Assembly: GCF_040802235.1 (NCBI RefSeq)
Contig: NC_133161.1
Span: 147,923,121 to 147,987,120 of the forward strand
Length of the DNA: 64,000 nucleotides
Source: Manis javanica
Lineage: Eukaryota > Chordata > Mammalia > Pholidota > Manidae
Reading direction: 5' to 3'
Positions 33,165-44,340 of this stretch are shown here, piece after piece. The position numbers were made by a program, and so were the translations under genes. Each line of letters starts with the position of its first letter. The first letter of the stretch is position 1. The notes beneath the pieces are model-generated. The model made no database searches and had not been told where the DNA came from. It worked only from the letters and a program-made list of their open reading frames with translations.

Positions 33165-33290
33165 CAGCCGATATTTATTGAGCATCTGCTGTGTGCCTCC
33201 CCCACATCAGGTGTCGGGATACCTGACTTTACATTCCCTTGAGGCAGGGCAGGCAGGCATTAACACAGATGACATAGATAAATGCCGGTG
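33165..33290 (-). repeat. LINE2 3' end fragment
   Basis: 'gatatttattgagcatctgc' followed by 'tgtgtgcctcccccacatca' is a reversed LINE2 tail. Confidence 0.65.
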
Positions 33291-33964
33291 ACAACGGTGA
33301 TCAGCGTTAAGGAGGCGTTAGGCATTGAGCCAGAGGAGCAAACGACCTGGCTCTTGGGCCAGGGCCAGTGGCCAATGGCCACTTCATTGCCACATCACAG
33401 AGATGCTTCACAGTCGTGAGAAGACTGTGAGATTGCCTTGAAAGAGACCTAGAGGGCTCCTCTGAGCGGAAGGAGAAGAGCCGTAATGGGGCGGCATGCC
33501 GGAAGCCACAGGGTCAGAGTTTTAGGGGTGCACTTTGGGTTCTTTTTGTCTCGAATACTTCCCTTCCCTCCTGTGATTGGGTGCCATTTATTCCTCATTC
33601 GAGAAACTCAAACGAGCCTTTTTTGGTGAAGAATTTCCAAATCCCTCCACCGCCATCCTAGCTGGCCTGCCCTGTACTCTACCCTAAGCGGCCCCATGTA
33701 CAGACTCTAACATCCAGCAGACTGGGCTGGGGCGTGTTTGTCATGTCTGCAGGCCCTCCCCTCTCAGGACTGAGGGGCCCAAGTTGCTGGGCGGGAGTGA
33801 TTTGGGTCATCTTATGCTCCTCCTGCCCCTGCCATGCCATGTGCACATCTAGCCTCGTAGAAGGCAGGGATGCACGGATGGATGGATCGGCGGATGGCTG
33901 GAGGGATAGATGAACTCGCGAGTAATTTGTGGACACGACCTCATTCCACAGAGGCGGCTACGTG
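33291..33964. other. Unique stretch, nothing recognised
   Basis: Contains a small GGATGGATGG tract near 33875. No gene is supported. Confidence 0.35.
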
Positions 33965-34105
33965 TCACTGAAGGAGCAGCGGGTGGGGCCTCGGAAGACC
34001 TGGGTTTGGGGTCTGGCTGAGTCCCTAAGAGCTGTGTCATTGCTGGCAATTTTCTTGCCATCTTTGTGTTCACTTTTCCAGTGGGTGGAATGAGAAAATC
34101 CAATG
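33965..34105 (+). repeat. MIR SINE, decayed
   Basis: 'gacctgggtttggggtctgg', 'agctgtgtcattgctggcaa' and 'cacttttccagtgggtggaa' keep the MIR order. Confidence 0.6.
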
Positions 34106-34740
34106 ATTTGCTTCCTCAGGCTCCTTTGCACTCTAGATTTCTATTTATTTTCTGTCTCATCAAGGGAGATAATAAGACCATCTCTTGGGTAGAAACAATG
34201 TATTCTGTCAGATCAACACGTCTTTACTGGCTGCCCAATGTGAGGCCAGCAACTGCTTGGCAGGGCACAGTTTTATTAAGATAAAGGGATGGGCTCCTCG
34301 CCTGTGAGGAAATGATTGTCGAGGTGTAGAGATAAGTTTGGGCAACTGTCCGGGTCAGGAAGGATGGCAAGGAGCTGTCACCTTGCCCGGTCTCTCTGCT
34401 CTCAGAGTCCGAGATAGGTGCCTTCCTGACCCTATACCCACAGCTCTCCCATTTTCCTAGCAAACTGTTTGGCTTCTTCCAGCTCAGAGCCTCCTCACAG
34501 AGGATTCTGCTCTGCTTGGGAGATGCTTGCAGCCCCTGGGGACCTGCCCTAGTGGCCTAGACTCTAATCCAAACTGACAACAGACTTTCTGTCTTTAAAA
34601 AAGTCCCGTCATTTTCCTCCTCTCCGTTCAGCTCCCTCCCTCATCCCTCCCTGCCCCCGGCTTCCCCACCCCCTCCCTGAGTTGATAGTGAGTCTTATTA
34701 AGTGGTGCCGTGTCATAAACTGTAGAGTTGTGTCAGCTGG
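34106..34740. other. Unique stretch, nothing recognised
   Basis: Mixed sequence leading into the TATA-like segment. 34680-34740 looks repeat-free and may be part of a regulatory element. Confidence 0.3.
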
Positions 34741-34860
34741 AAATGGAACATGATTAAATATATAAAGGCGCCCCAGCCTCGCCTGCCACAACATTACACA
34801 ACAGAAGCCTTGGCGATGTGCGGGCATCTTTTCTTTCTCTCTTTCCTTCCTGGTGAGTGG
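34741..34860 (+). promoter_or_regulatory. TATA-box segment followed by a splice-donor-like site
   Basis: TATATAAAGG (34759-34768) is a textbook TATA box. A start would be expected near 34790. An ATG lies at 34816, and a donor-like CTG|GTGAGT has its GT at 34853-34854. The putative exon would be about 60 bases and encode only a dozen residues (MCGHLFFLSFLP) before the donor. The spacing is right for a real promoter and first exon, but no second exon can be identified. Confidence 0.22.
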
Positions 34861-35829
34861 TGAGACCCCCTCTCGCTCCGTGCGTCCTGCTGCTGGGTCC
34901 CTGGCTCAAGGTGGCGAGGGTGGAGCGAGAAGTGGCTGGGAGAGTGTCATGGAGAGCCGCTGGTGGGGGGATGCTTTTGGGGGATAGAATGAAGCCAGGA
35001 GCAGGCGTGCCCACCCAGCCACACTAGCATAAGGAGAGCTCTCCTCAGGAGGGGTTTCTTGAAGCTGACTGTAGTTCAGAGGGGCCCTGGCAGCAGCACA
35101 TTTTTGTTTGAACTTTGCTCCCCTCAGATATTTCACCCAGCCTGGAAGAGAGGAAGGAATTTGGGTGGTGGGCTCCTGGGAGAGTTCTGGGGCGGGAGCA
35201 GTCACCATGGTGAGTGGGTGCACAGCACGCTTGGCCGGTACTGTCCACTCACCTCCTGCGCAGACACCCTGCGAGCGTGTGGTCCATCTGACAGTAACTG
35301 AGTCCTGCGTAGCTTTCAGCACCGACCACGTAATGCCAACCTCGTCCCCGCCAGCTGGCCCTGCCCCGGAGGGAGGCTCTGAAGAGTTGGAGCCAAGGTG
35401 TGGCGGAGCCTTCTTGGGGGCCAGCCAGTACATCTGCTCTGGAAGGTCTGAGCATCACCTGTGCAAGGCAGGCCCTGAGCTGGCAGAATGTGCCGGGGAC
35501 TGGGGGGGAGTCCGTGCAGGGTCTTGGTGAGTCACAAGGATGGCACTAGGTGGGCAGAACTTCTGGATAAGCACAGGACAGCCCAGGCAGTCTCCCTGGG
35601 GCAGGAGCTGAATGCCCCCTGACTCCCCTCCCCCACTCTTTCTCCTGTGGTACCTTTCCTGCCTGACTGCCATGACCTCATCGGCAGAGTGGGGTCTTGG
35701 ACCAGTGCTGTGGGGAACCTGGAGGCCTGTGACCACATCACCCCAACGTTTCCGCCTGACGCTCCACTCTGCACCTGGATTTTGAAGGGGCCTTATTTGC
35801 ACATTCATTAAAATAGCCCCTGGCCTCAG
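34861..35829. other. GC-rich unique stretch, nothing recognised
   Basis: A 175-codon minus-strand frame (34906-35433) and several shorter ones overlap without domains. No repeat is recognised. Confidence 0.35.
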
Positions 35830-35895
35830 TAGACCTCCGCTGGGCCTTACAACAGTCTCACTTTACAGACGAAACCGAGGCCCACAGAGGGCAGC
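35830..35895 (-). repeat. MIR SINE core fragment
   Basis: 'ctcactttacagacgaaacc' and 'gaggcccacagagggcagct' are the reversed MIR core. Confidence 0.65.
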
Positions 35896-36234
35896 TGACA
35901 CAAAGACCAGTGCATTTCCCGTCTCCTTTTTCTCTTTCATTTCCCAGCAATCTCTGCTCTGACTTAGAGTTGGAAACTTTTGACCCACAGCAAAGGGTCA
36001 TCGTGCCGGGACTCTGGGGCTGTGGCTGCCCCCCGGGAGCTGCGATGGTCCTGACCCCCGGGGGCCTTGAGTGGAGGCCGCAGCAGCTCTGAGGCCCCAG
36101 ATTCTCTCCTGAGCCCCTTATTTCTAGAACACTGCTGGGTATCTCCACTCCAGATTCATTCTAGAATTCTTTCTTTCCTTTATTGCTCGCATTCATTCAA
36201 CAACAAGAGCCAGATTCTACTACCTAAACACATC
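35896..36234. other. Unique stretch, nothing recognised
   Basis: Mixed sequence. The last 60 bases ('cgcattcattcaacaacaag') may be a decayed LINE2 tail on the minus strand. Confidence 0.3.
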
Positions 36235-36880
36235 TTAAAACGAGGACCCCCTGACCATCCCTTCCATCGCAGCCTGAGCCCAGTCCATGTGGCCTCCTCC
36301 CGGGATGACTGCCTCTGCTGCCACCTCCTCTCCAGGCCTGCAGCCCACCCCGTGCACACACCGATGGCCTCCGTGTCTGACTTGCTCAGACACACACTGG
36401 ATCATGTCTCTGCCCTGCTGAAATCCTTCGGTGCCTCTCTCTCATCTGGAACGTGGTGTCCCAGGACCTTCACAATTTGGCTTTAGTCTGTCTTCAGGAC
36501 TCACCATCTGCTAGTCTCCCTTGCCCGTCCTGTACTCCATCCTGTACTCCTTTACATGGTTGCGCCTTTTGTATACCCTCTGTCCTCTGCCTCGAAGGGC
36601 CTCCCTGCCTCCCTCTATCTACCTCTCCTACTTGGCTAACGCTTACCCCACCCCAAGAGCAGGGATGCCTCGCTCTCCCTGCGTCCTCTCCCCGCTGCCC
36701 TGGGAGGCAGGGGTCTTTCTCTGTGTTCCTATAGCACATTGTCTGCATCTCAGTCCATTATCACGTTGACTTGTAAGTATTTGTACATACTTTGTTCTCC
36801 CTCACTGAGTAAGGAGCTTCTTGAGGGTGGGAGCGAAACGCCTAGCACGGTGCTTGGCATATGCCGTCGGTGCTCAGCAA
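36235..36880 (+). repeat. LINE2 3' region, long copy
   Basis: The longest LINE2 here. In order: 'tctctgccctgctgaaatcc', 'ggaccttcacaatttggctt', 'gttgcgccttttgtataccc', 'tggctaacgcttaccccacc', and the 3' 'cctagcacggtgcttggcat' block. The open frames across it belong to decayed LINE2. Confidence 0.85.
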
Positions 36881-37439
36881 ACAGCGTGCAATACATGTTA
36901 AGAAGTTTGCAAGATGATAGTGGAGGGTGTGTGGTGGAGGGTGTGTGGTGAAGGATCCAACGGTTACTGAGAGGAGACAGGGAGAGGAGAGTTTTCTGTC
37001 CTTGAAATGTCCACAATAGTCACTTGTCATTGACATTCAGGGACTCTTTCCTGATGTGAAATATTTAGTTCTGTTTTCTTTAGTGTACATATATAAACAG
37101 GTCAGATAAAGCCCCCCATCTGACTACGTGTTTCTCTCTCTGCTTTGGTGAACATCACCGCGGTAATGGGTAGGCGACTGACCCTGTGCACCGTGGCCCC
37201 TCCTGGCGCCTCCTTGCTCACGGGGCTCTGACGTGCCTTGCCTCTGGTCTGTTTCCCAGCGGTCTGTACACGAACAGCGTATTGGGATCCCCAGTGTCCG
37301 TGAGCAGAGGCTTGGAAATATGATCAGACAGCACAGAATCTGTCCAGTTCCTTATCAGCCACCAGTCGTGGGAGGCTGCTGTTTTTTATTGCTGGAGGAG
37401 CTAAGAGGAAAATCTGTGTGAGGTTCACGAAGGCAGGGG
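36881..37439. other. Unique stretch with a small tandem duplication
   Basis: 36921-36950 has two copies of a 14-base GTGGAGGGTGTGTG unit. Otherwise no gene or repeat is recognised. Confidence 0.35.
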
Positions 37440-38089
37440 CTTGCCTCGGCAGCCCTTGGGAATATGGCATTTAGCTAGCCTGTATTTGGCTCATGGTGTC
37501 TTGTCCAATTCTAATACATGGCTTTATGTGTTTAGCTTGTGTACGAAGTTTACTCTCATAAATGGCTTATATTCTGTCTAGAGGGACTGTGAGTCCTGGG
37601 CTAGAGTCTGTGAGCAGAGTGTAATATAATTCTTGGGTTTTATTAACCATAATAATCCAAAGTCTCTAGCTACTAATATATCTGCATAGAGGTTTTTCTG
37701 AATTTCCAATTATTTTAACATTCAACATAAACTGGACAGAAAATTCATTTCAATGCATCTGAGCTTTTATTCTTTCTAAGCTGAGAGTGAGCCACGCGCT
37801 ATGTGAACCATAAGTCCAGTGGCAGCAAGAGGTGGTCCTCACGGACATTTCCCTGCTGCCAGGACTGGTCCCTGGAGCCGAGCCATGGAGGTCGAATCGA
37901 GTTGGAGGAGTCACTGTCCCATTTACCTGCCACCTCCTCTGTGAAACCAGCGCCCTCTGTGCCTAACTCTGGCCCTTTGAAAAAGGACAGAAAGTGTCTG
38001 AGAGATTTACTCCCCTTCCCAAATATGCACCCATCAGGCCGCTATGTTGCTGGTTTTTAAAGATCTTTTTTTTCCTGTCTATCCTTTTA
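37440..38089. other. Unique stretch, AT-rich first half
   Basis: 37440-37760 is AT-rich and repeat-free with several TAAT words. 37800-38060 carries an 85-codon frame without a domain. No gene is supported. Confidence 0.3.
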
Positions 38090-38620
38090 ATGGGTGATAA
38101 AATTGATTGAATCTCTGGCTGTAGATGACTTCAGAATATTAGTTGGGATGGTATTGATTTTTTTTCTCTTTATAAAGCTTTTCTATAAAGTAAGCACCTG
38201 ACGACTTTAAGTTGCAAACTTTGAGTTAAATTATGAACCTTTAGCTTTGCATTAGAAGTGGTATCTGGAACCCGATTTGCTAGATCAAACCACAGTAGTT
38301 GTGTTATGTTATTTTCAAAAAACGCATTTCAGAGAAACAATTCCAATCTGTGTTGCATTTTATAGAGCAAAATAATTGAATGGCGGCTGTTTGTAATTTT
38401 AGTAATCTCTTAACCTTAATCATATTTAATGGCTTTTCTCTTCAGGCTAACAGGAGACATAAAGAAAGGTCCCCCCTCCACTGTGTAGCAGCGCTGCAGT
38501 GACGCTCCTGGCCCTTAGCCGTGCTATAAATCCCTCCTCTCTGAATTGTTGGTTCAGGACAATCATTCAGCAGGGAATTACTTTCTCATCTATGAAATAA
38601 ATGAGATGTTAAACTAGTTT
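38090..38620. other. Unique AT-rich block, candidate conserved non-coding element
   Basis: More than 500 bases without recognised repeats. The block is AT-rich with TAATTG, ATAAAT, CAAAG-type and CATTTA words, then a short GC-richer core (38460-38530) and an ACAATCATT word. The composition resembles deeply conserved enhancers; conservation is inferred, not shown. Confidence 0.28.
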
Positions 38621-38989
38621 TCTGCTTCCTGTGGTACCAATGTATCCATGAGCAGCCCCGTGCAGTGAGAAACGAATGCCCAGGGCCTCTGAGGATGGCG
38701 GATGGACGCCTGGGGGGCTCGGGACTCTGGTATCAGGGAGGAGAGTGTGGCCCCGGGAAGGGAGCCCAGGTGGGATGGGATGTAAAGGACAGAGGGAAGG
38801 AATGCCCCCGCGGAGCTGCAGGTGCACCTGCAGGAGAGAGACACAGCGATCATGGGGGAGAAGCAAAGCCTCAGTCCCCTGGGCTTTCCGTGCTGCCTGT
38901 TGGCTTCGCATGGAGAAAAACAGGAGTGATCGGTTGTGGGGGACACTCCTTGGGATTCTTCTTTAGAGCTGGAGACCCATTTCCCCTCA
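38621..38989. other. Unique stretch, nothing recognised
   Basis: GC-rich with overlapping chance frames on both strands. Confidence 0.3.
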
Positions 38990-39145
38990 GGAGCTCACTG
39001 ACTTTTACAATGTGCAGAGGACACAGGGAAGGATTCTTCCCATTTTAGAGACAGGGAAGCTGAGAACCTGGGAGGGGCGATGATAAAGGCAAATGTGTTC
39101 AGGGTAAAGCTGGATTAAAACTCAAGTCTCACGCATAGTCTGAGG
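38990..39145 (-). repeat. MIR SINE
   Basis: Reversed MIR: 'cttcccattttagagacagg', 'aagctggattaaaactcaag'. Confidence 0.75.
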
Positions 39146-39544
39146 GTCCAAGACCCCGTGCGGTTTGCTCCTGCCCCTGCCGACACAACCTGGGCACCAG
39201 AGATGCCACCTCCTACCTGCACCAGGCTTTCCTCTTCACAGTGTCCCCCCACCCACCCCCGCCCAGCAACCTCAGCTCCAGGCTTGAATGGCCCAATGGG
39301 ATTGGATTTACTTATGGGATCCTTCTTGTAAGGTGGGCTTCAAACGAAGTGTCCTCCTCAGCCCCTGTTTTCCTGTCCTGCCGGGCACCACAGACTCCCT
39401 TTAGAAACCGGGCCTGGCTCTCTTGGTTGGGTCCCTGTGGCCCTGGTTAGATAACTCGTCAGTCATCCACTGAGGGGACAGATAAGACTGAATTGTGTTC
39501 CCTTTGCATCTCATCAACCACAGGTTGGGAGACCTTCTGAAACC
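39146..39544. other. Unique stretch, nothing recognised
   Basis: Mixed sequence, no gene or repeat identified. Confidence 0.3.
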
Positions 39545-39775
39545 ACAACAAGAGGTGGTTTTTTACTGAGCACCTATTAACTGCCTTAATTGGTCCCAGG
39601 CACTGTAAGCACGTTATGGTGGTGACCCTGACGGTTAGCCTACGTGACAGTAATCGTGTGCCCATTTTATAGATGAAGATACTGGACTCAGAGGGTATGA
39701 TAAACTTGTGAAAATCTACACCTAGAGTATGTGATGCGGTTGGAATTCAAATCCACCTCCCTGTGCTTAAGCATC
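39545..39775 (-). repeat. MIR SINE
   Basis: Reversed and long: 'ttttactgagcacctattaa', 'gtgcccattttatagatgaa', 'ggttggaattcaaatccacc'. Confidence 0.8.
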
Positions 39776-39884
39776 ATTTCCTTTGCGAAAACGTCCTCTG
39801 CTTTCAGACCAGCTAGGATCCTGCGCTTCCTGCCGCTCCCTGGTCGCTCGGTGGTTTGTGAAACTTGTCCTGCGTTTTCCGGTA

Positions 39885-39972
39885 AATTGCAAGCCCCAGG
39901 AGGGCGATAGTCATGTCTTTCTAGGTCACACCTTTGGCAAATCTTCTGTAAACGTGGAATGAATGAATGCAT
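39885..39972 (+). repeat. LINE2 3' end, short
   Basis: 'attgcaagccccaggagggc' and a 'gtggaatgaatgaatgc' tail mark a LINE2 3' terminus. Confidence 0.65.
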
Positions 39973-40487
39973 GTAAACGCATGGGCCTTGGTGGGGTGGA
40001 AGACCCGGCTTCTGTCTGCTCGCAAGTGTTTGGGTGTGTGGCAGGCTGTGCGCCCCTCTCCTTTCCAAACCAAGATCCTGGAGTTTTCAGAAGCCCGTGC
40101 TCTGGACCAAGGAAGCAGCTGGCACCTCATTCTGGGCCTTTGTTTAGACCAACCCCCCACTCTGCTGAGATAACCGCTTTCATATTGCCAAGGCTTTGTG
40201 TGTTGTTACTAATTAGAAAATTGCCTTTGGAATTGAAATATGTTTCACAGATGAATTTACTGAGCTCCTCGCCGAGGTGCGATTCTCTCATGCTCGCTGT
40301 GAGACAGTCCCACTCTGAGGCGGCATATGGAGACATCGACATCCCCGCACATTACAAAATCCACGTTCAGAACTGTTCCCAGTGTTCTGGGCGCCTCAAG
40401 TAGTGGGCTGACTGGATGGGGTGGCCCGGGCTCTGGGTCTCCCCACGTGGACGGGGGGCAGCTGGCTCCCGGGGTGTAGCGCAGCAC
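39973..40487. other. Unique stretch, nothing recognised
   Basis: A 146-codon plus-strand frame (39963-40403) has no domain. No repeat or promoter is identified. Confidence 0.3.
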
Positions 40488-40644
40488 CCTCTCCACGGGC
40501 AGACAGGAGGAGGTGTCAGTGTTGGGCAAGACATAACAGCTCACTGGTCCTGGAACCCTGGGAGGAGAAATCCACTCAGGATGCGGACTCTAGCAAGACA
40601 GCCTCCCGCTCTTCCCACCCCTTCCTCCCCCCCACACCCCTCAG
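40488..40644 (+). repeat. Local duplication A, copy 1 (157 bases)
   Basis: These 157 bases are repeated without a single mismatch at 41508-41664, in the same orientation. The unit runs from CCTCTCCACGGGC to ACACCCCTCAG and includes a C-rich tract. Flanking sequences differ on both sides and no target-site duplication is visible, so it is not a transposon insertion of a recognised kind. Confidence 0.97.
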
Positions 40645-41064
40645 AAAAGTGCTCTTTCTGAGCACTCTGCCTCTGGCCCAGGGCTTAGGGACAGGCCTTG
40701 TAGAAAGAAATCTGGAAGCACAATCTGTGGCTCACCACATACCGACAGCGGGGTTGAAAGTGCACATCTCACTGGTGTTTATTTACAGTAATACCATTCT
40801 CCCCATTAACTGGCATAATATTTTTGGTATTATCAGACAACGTTCCCTTCATGTACCTGAAAGGTTTTGGCACTGTTTTTTTAAAAAAAATCACTAGTAA
40901 ATGGGAGAATATAGGGTTGATTGGTCAAGAAGTCTCACTGAGTAGAGATGAGAGAGAACTTGCAAGGCCTGTGGTTCAGACCTTAGGGAAGAAATGTGTT
41001 CAGAAGGCCTGTGTGGGTGGTAAGCTCTGGTCTGTGACGGAAGCATGGGTACCGCAAGGGCCCA
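40645..41064. other. Unique spacer between the duplication A copies
   Basis: Mixed sequence without recognised repeats. 40760-40910 is AT-rich. Confidence 0.35.
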
Positions 41065-41235
41065 CATTGCATCATTGCTCATCCTAACATTGTTACTATT
41101 ATAATCGCTACATAGTATATATCATCTTTGTTAATCTCAGCAGCCCCTGATCAGCAGGGGAGAGAACAGCCTTAGAGATCTCAAGGAATCAGCCAACATT
41201 GCATAGCTAGGATGCATCTGAACCAGGTTTTAAAC
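41065..41235 (-). repeat. MIR SINE, decayed
   Basis: Reversed order with 'gttactattataatcgctac', a degraded centre, and 'gcatctgaaccaggttttaa'. Confidence 0.6.
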
Positions 41236-41507
41236 TTAGATGAACTGACTCCCATGTTCTTCCCATGGTGTGATAGACCCAGGGGACAGCCTGTGGCGAG
41301 AAAGCATGATGGGAAGGCCGGAGCAAGGGTGGTCAATCCAGGCAGTGGCGTTTCACAGCTTCTGAGCCTGGTGGCCATGGTTACCCAGTGCTTTCTGGGC
41401 CTTTCCACCCACTCCTTGCACACTTCTGTCACACTGTTCTCTACATGTTTGAATGAATTGAATGCATGTAGGAACAAAGTGGGTCAACATAAACCCTGTA
41501 CACAGAG

Positions 41508-41664
41508 CCTCTCCACGGGCAGACAGGAGGAGGTGTCAGTGTTGGGCAAGACATAACAGCTCACTGGTCCTGGAACCCTGGGAGGAGAAATCCACTCAGG
41601 ATGCGGACTCTAGCAAGACAGCCTCCCGCTCTTCCCACCCCTTCCTCCCCCCCACACCCCTCAG
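41508..41664 (+). repeat. Local duplication A, copy 2 (157 bases)
   Basis: It is identical to 40488-40644, exactly 1020 bases downstream. The left flank (GTACACAGAG) and right flank (GCACCCCCGG) are unrelated to those of copy 1. Perfect identity implies a very recent event, gene conversion or an assembly artefact. Confidence 0.97.
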
Positions 41665-41979
41665 GCACCCCCGGGGATCTGGCCTCACACTTGGTCCTAA
41701 CCGAGGACCTAAGGCAGGAATCTGGAGCCAGTGTCAGCTGGCTCCTCAAGAGGCAGCCCCCTGCCAGGCATTTTCTTGGTTTAGGGGCTACTTCCTGAAA
41801 GCAGATGCCCCCTGCTCCCTGTGGGCCTGGTCACCCACACCCCCAAACGGAGCTCTGTGTGGGCCCCTCCATGCCCCCTCAGCCTGCAGGGCACAACCGG
41901 GTTTCCGGCTTTGCCAAGAGACACCTCTCTTCTCCAGCCCTCTTCACTACAGGGCCTCCTGAGCATTAGGGAGGGAGGG
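41665..41979. other. Unique stretch, nothing recognised
   Basis: GC-rich mixed sequence, no gene supported. Confidence 0.3.
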
Positions 41980-41980
41980 A

Positions 41981-42011
<31 letters not shown>

Positions 42012-42013
42012 CA
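41980..42013. repeat. TG microsatellite
   Basis: About 14 uninterrupted GT units ending TACGCAC. Confidence 0.95.
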
Positions 42014-42320
42014 CAGAGCTGCATCTGACATCAAAAGGGAAATATTAAAGAAACCAATCATCTCTCTCCCTCCCCATCAAAAGCACAAATAACTTAGTTA
42101 CCTGGTGAGCATGATGGCCGACTTCCCCATTCCCCTGCCTAACGAGCTCTGTCTGAGCTGCGTCACCACAATCCTAATTGTTTTTAAACGTCTGCTAACT
42201 GCTTCATAGAGAGAGCATCAATCTGCATGTGGGTAACTGAGAACCTCGCTGCCTGCCGCTTAGGATGAAACATTTGTGCAGTAATTAAAAACACGTTTAA
42301 GAAGGCTCAACCCCTCTGTT
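42014..42320. other. Unique block with homeodomain-type motifs, candidate conserved non-coding element
   Basis: No repeat is recognised. Motifs include TAATTG (42175-42180) and GTAATTAAAA (42281-42290), plus several TTTAAA and ATCAAT words, in mixed-GC sequence with clean edges. This looks like a developmental enhancer candidate. It is an inference. Confidence 0.28.
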
Positions 42321-43588
42321 CCTAAGACTCGGCCGCAAGGGTGAGGGCCAGGTGGTGCTTTCTGCCTGCCTTGGCCCTGCGGGGGCAGCTGAGCCCACAC
42401 CCTGGCCAGGCAGGAGAGGTGCCTGCCTGTTCAGTCGCTCAGGGGGGCTCTCCTGGTGGCCCTCTGCAAGTGGTCTGCGGGCCCCTCCCAGACAGGAAGA
42501 GCCTCCTGTCCGGTTGGAAAGCCTTCCCCACGCCCGATGCCTGGCAGGAGAGCTCTGTACAGGTCAGCCCTCAGTCCTCACGGCCTGCCTGCCAGCCCTC
42601 AGTCAAGCTGCTTGTGATCTGCCCCTGACTGGCTGGCGCAACCATGCACACACAGGGTCTGTGTGTTTGGCACCAGGCAGCAGGCAGAAAGAATTTCTGG
42701 GATGAATGAGTATAGTGTCTCTCTTAGTTCTCTGAGCTCCTGGGACCTCAGAGGTCGGGGTGAAGGTGTGGGGGGCGGGAGGTAGGTAGCTCAGTGCATT
42801 TTTTGAAAGCACTTGTTTGTGTTGGATTCATCAGGGGTGCAGCATGTGCAGGGTGGAGGCCCAGGAGGGCCTGGTGCTGGGTGAGGATGGGCCGGGGAGC
42901 GTGATGGGAACAGTCCCTGTGGGGATGTCGAGAATACTCTTTTGCATCTGTGTGAGTTTTGATCATTGTTTGCCAGGGTGGGTGGGAGAGAAATAAAGGC
43001 TTTACTGCAAAAGATGGGGGAGGGAGGGCAGAAACATAACAAAGTTCTTGAAGGTTTGCTAGGCAGATGAGAGCATGACAAGATTAGGACAGGCAGAAAT
43101 GGGCTAGAGATGAAAGTGGGGTTAGGCACAGGATGGCGGACGTGGTTATAAATCCTTGAGCCAGCGAGGCAGGAGCATCTTTATCCATGAACATTTCAGT
43201 CTTACTGAGCTGGGCTGGGCTGGGGCTGGCTGAGAGCTGGGGGTGAAGAACTTGAGCCGGAAAGTCTCCTGCTTTTGGTGAGGGGCACCCAGAGCCGCCT
43301 GGGAGCAGACAGTGGCCGGCTGGCCGGGACAGCAGCTGGTGCCCGGCACTTCCTGTGGCTTCCGCCCAGAGCAAGCCCCTGACACGCTGTAGGGCCTGCG
43401 AGCTGACCCAACACCGGCTCCCAGCCCACCAAGCTGCTTCTGGCTCCAGCTGTTGCAGCATCTGCACAGGCAGGGCTAACAGAAAAGCAGGATCTGCGTG
43501 GGGGAGTTCCTTCCCCTGTGGACTCCAGGCTCCAAAAACGCCTTATGGCCACAATTACACCCTCCACTGGCCCCCACCATGTCACAGG
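42321..43588. other. GC-rich unique stretch, nothing recognised
   Basis: About 1.3 kb with chance frames on both strands. A TGGGCTGGGCTGGGGCTGG tract lies at 43205-43230. No gene is supported. Confidence 0.35.
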
Positions 43589-43610
43589 GTGTGTGTGTGC
43601 GTGTGTGTGC
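43589..43610. repeat. Short TG microsatellite
   Basis: Two short GT runs are separated by GC. Confidence 0.85.
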
Positions 43611-43989
43611 CCATGCATGAGAGCTTAGAAAAACACAGATGAGGTCTTGCAAATACATTTGACCTACTATACCCCAGCTTCCCACAGAATTGAGTTATGC
43701 TCCAGCTTCCCAAAAAACTGGAACCTGGGTCCTTGTTGAAAATCCAATGCATGAAAACAATGCATTCCCCCGCCCCACCCCCCAGGTCCCAGGCAACCAG
43801 TACATAAATAAATAAGTACATGAAATATGAAATAGAATTCAGAGAGAGCAGATCTCTGAAGTCTATCCACCGCTGGAAGGAACTCTACTCCAGTGCCCCC
43901 TCTATCTACAAAAAGGGAGGTGAAACTCATGCAGCATCCCAGATTCAGCGTGACCCCCGCAAGCCGTTCTCCTCCAACCAGCTCATTAT
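43611..43989. other. Unique stretch, nothing firm
   Basis: A (AAAT)n-like patch lies at 43803-43820. No gene or named repeat. Confidence 0.3.
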
Positions 43990-44340
43990 ACATTAACCTG
44001 TAAGACAATATGTTTTAAAGAGAACCACATTCATCACCTCAGAAAAGTCATATTAACATAATTTCTGGGAAGGAACAATGGGGGAGAAATGTTAGTCATT
44101 GTTGATGGAGCAGGTAAGTTTCCGTAGCGTGATCTGTTGAATATTCATACGATATTGTTTTTGACATTTAAGAACTCAATTATCCGATGACTAATCAGTC
44201 TTTTACAGCATGTTATTTTTGTGACTAGAACTGAAATACTGATAAGCCCCAAGAGAGCGCAGTGTTCAGATGGATTTATTAGAATTTCTCAACCCTGGCT
44301 TTCTCTGGCATGCATGTCCAGGGAAATTTAGTACCTGTGA
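43990..44340. other. Unique AT-rich block, candidate conserved non-coding element
   Basis: The block carries paired SOX-like words (AACAATG at about 44074 and CATTGTTG at about 44097) about 20 bases apart in opposite orientation. CTAATCAG, ATTCAT and AATTATC words follow. No repeat is recognised. Enhancer function is inferred only. Confidence 0.27.

Noticed and set aside
32728-33291. 187-codon plus-strand frame with hydrophobic stretches
   Set aside because: Runs into a LINE2 fragment, has no signal or family match, and the composition is CT-rich throughout.
40488-41664. Duplication A as a transposon insertion
   Set aside because: No terminal repeats, no poly-A tail and no target-site duplication; identity is perfect and only two copies are seen.
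43885-43910. CTCF-like core on the minus strand
   Set aside because: Only the 3' ten positions match; the 5' part of the motif does not.
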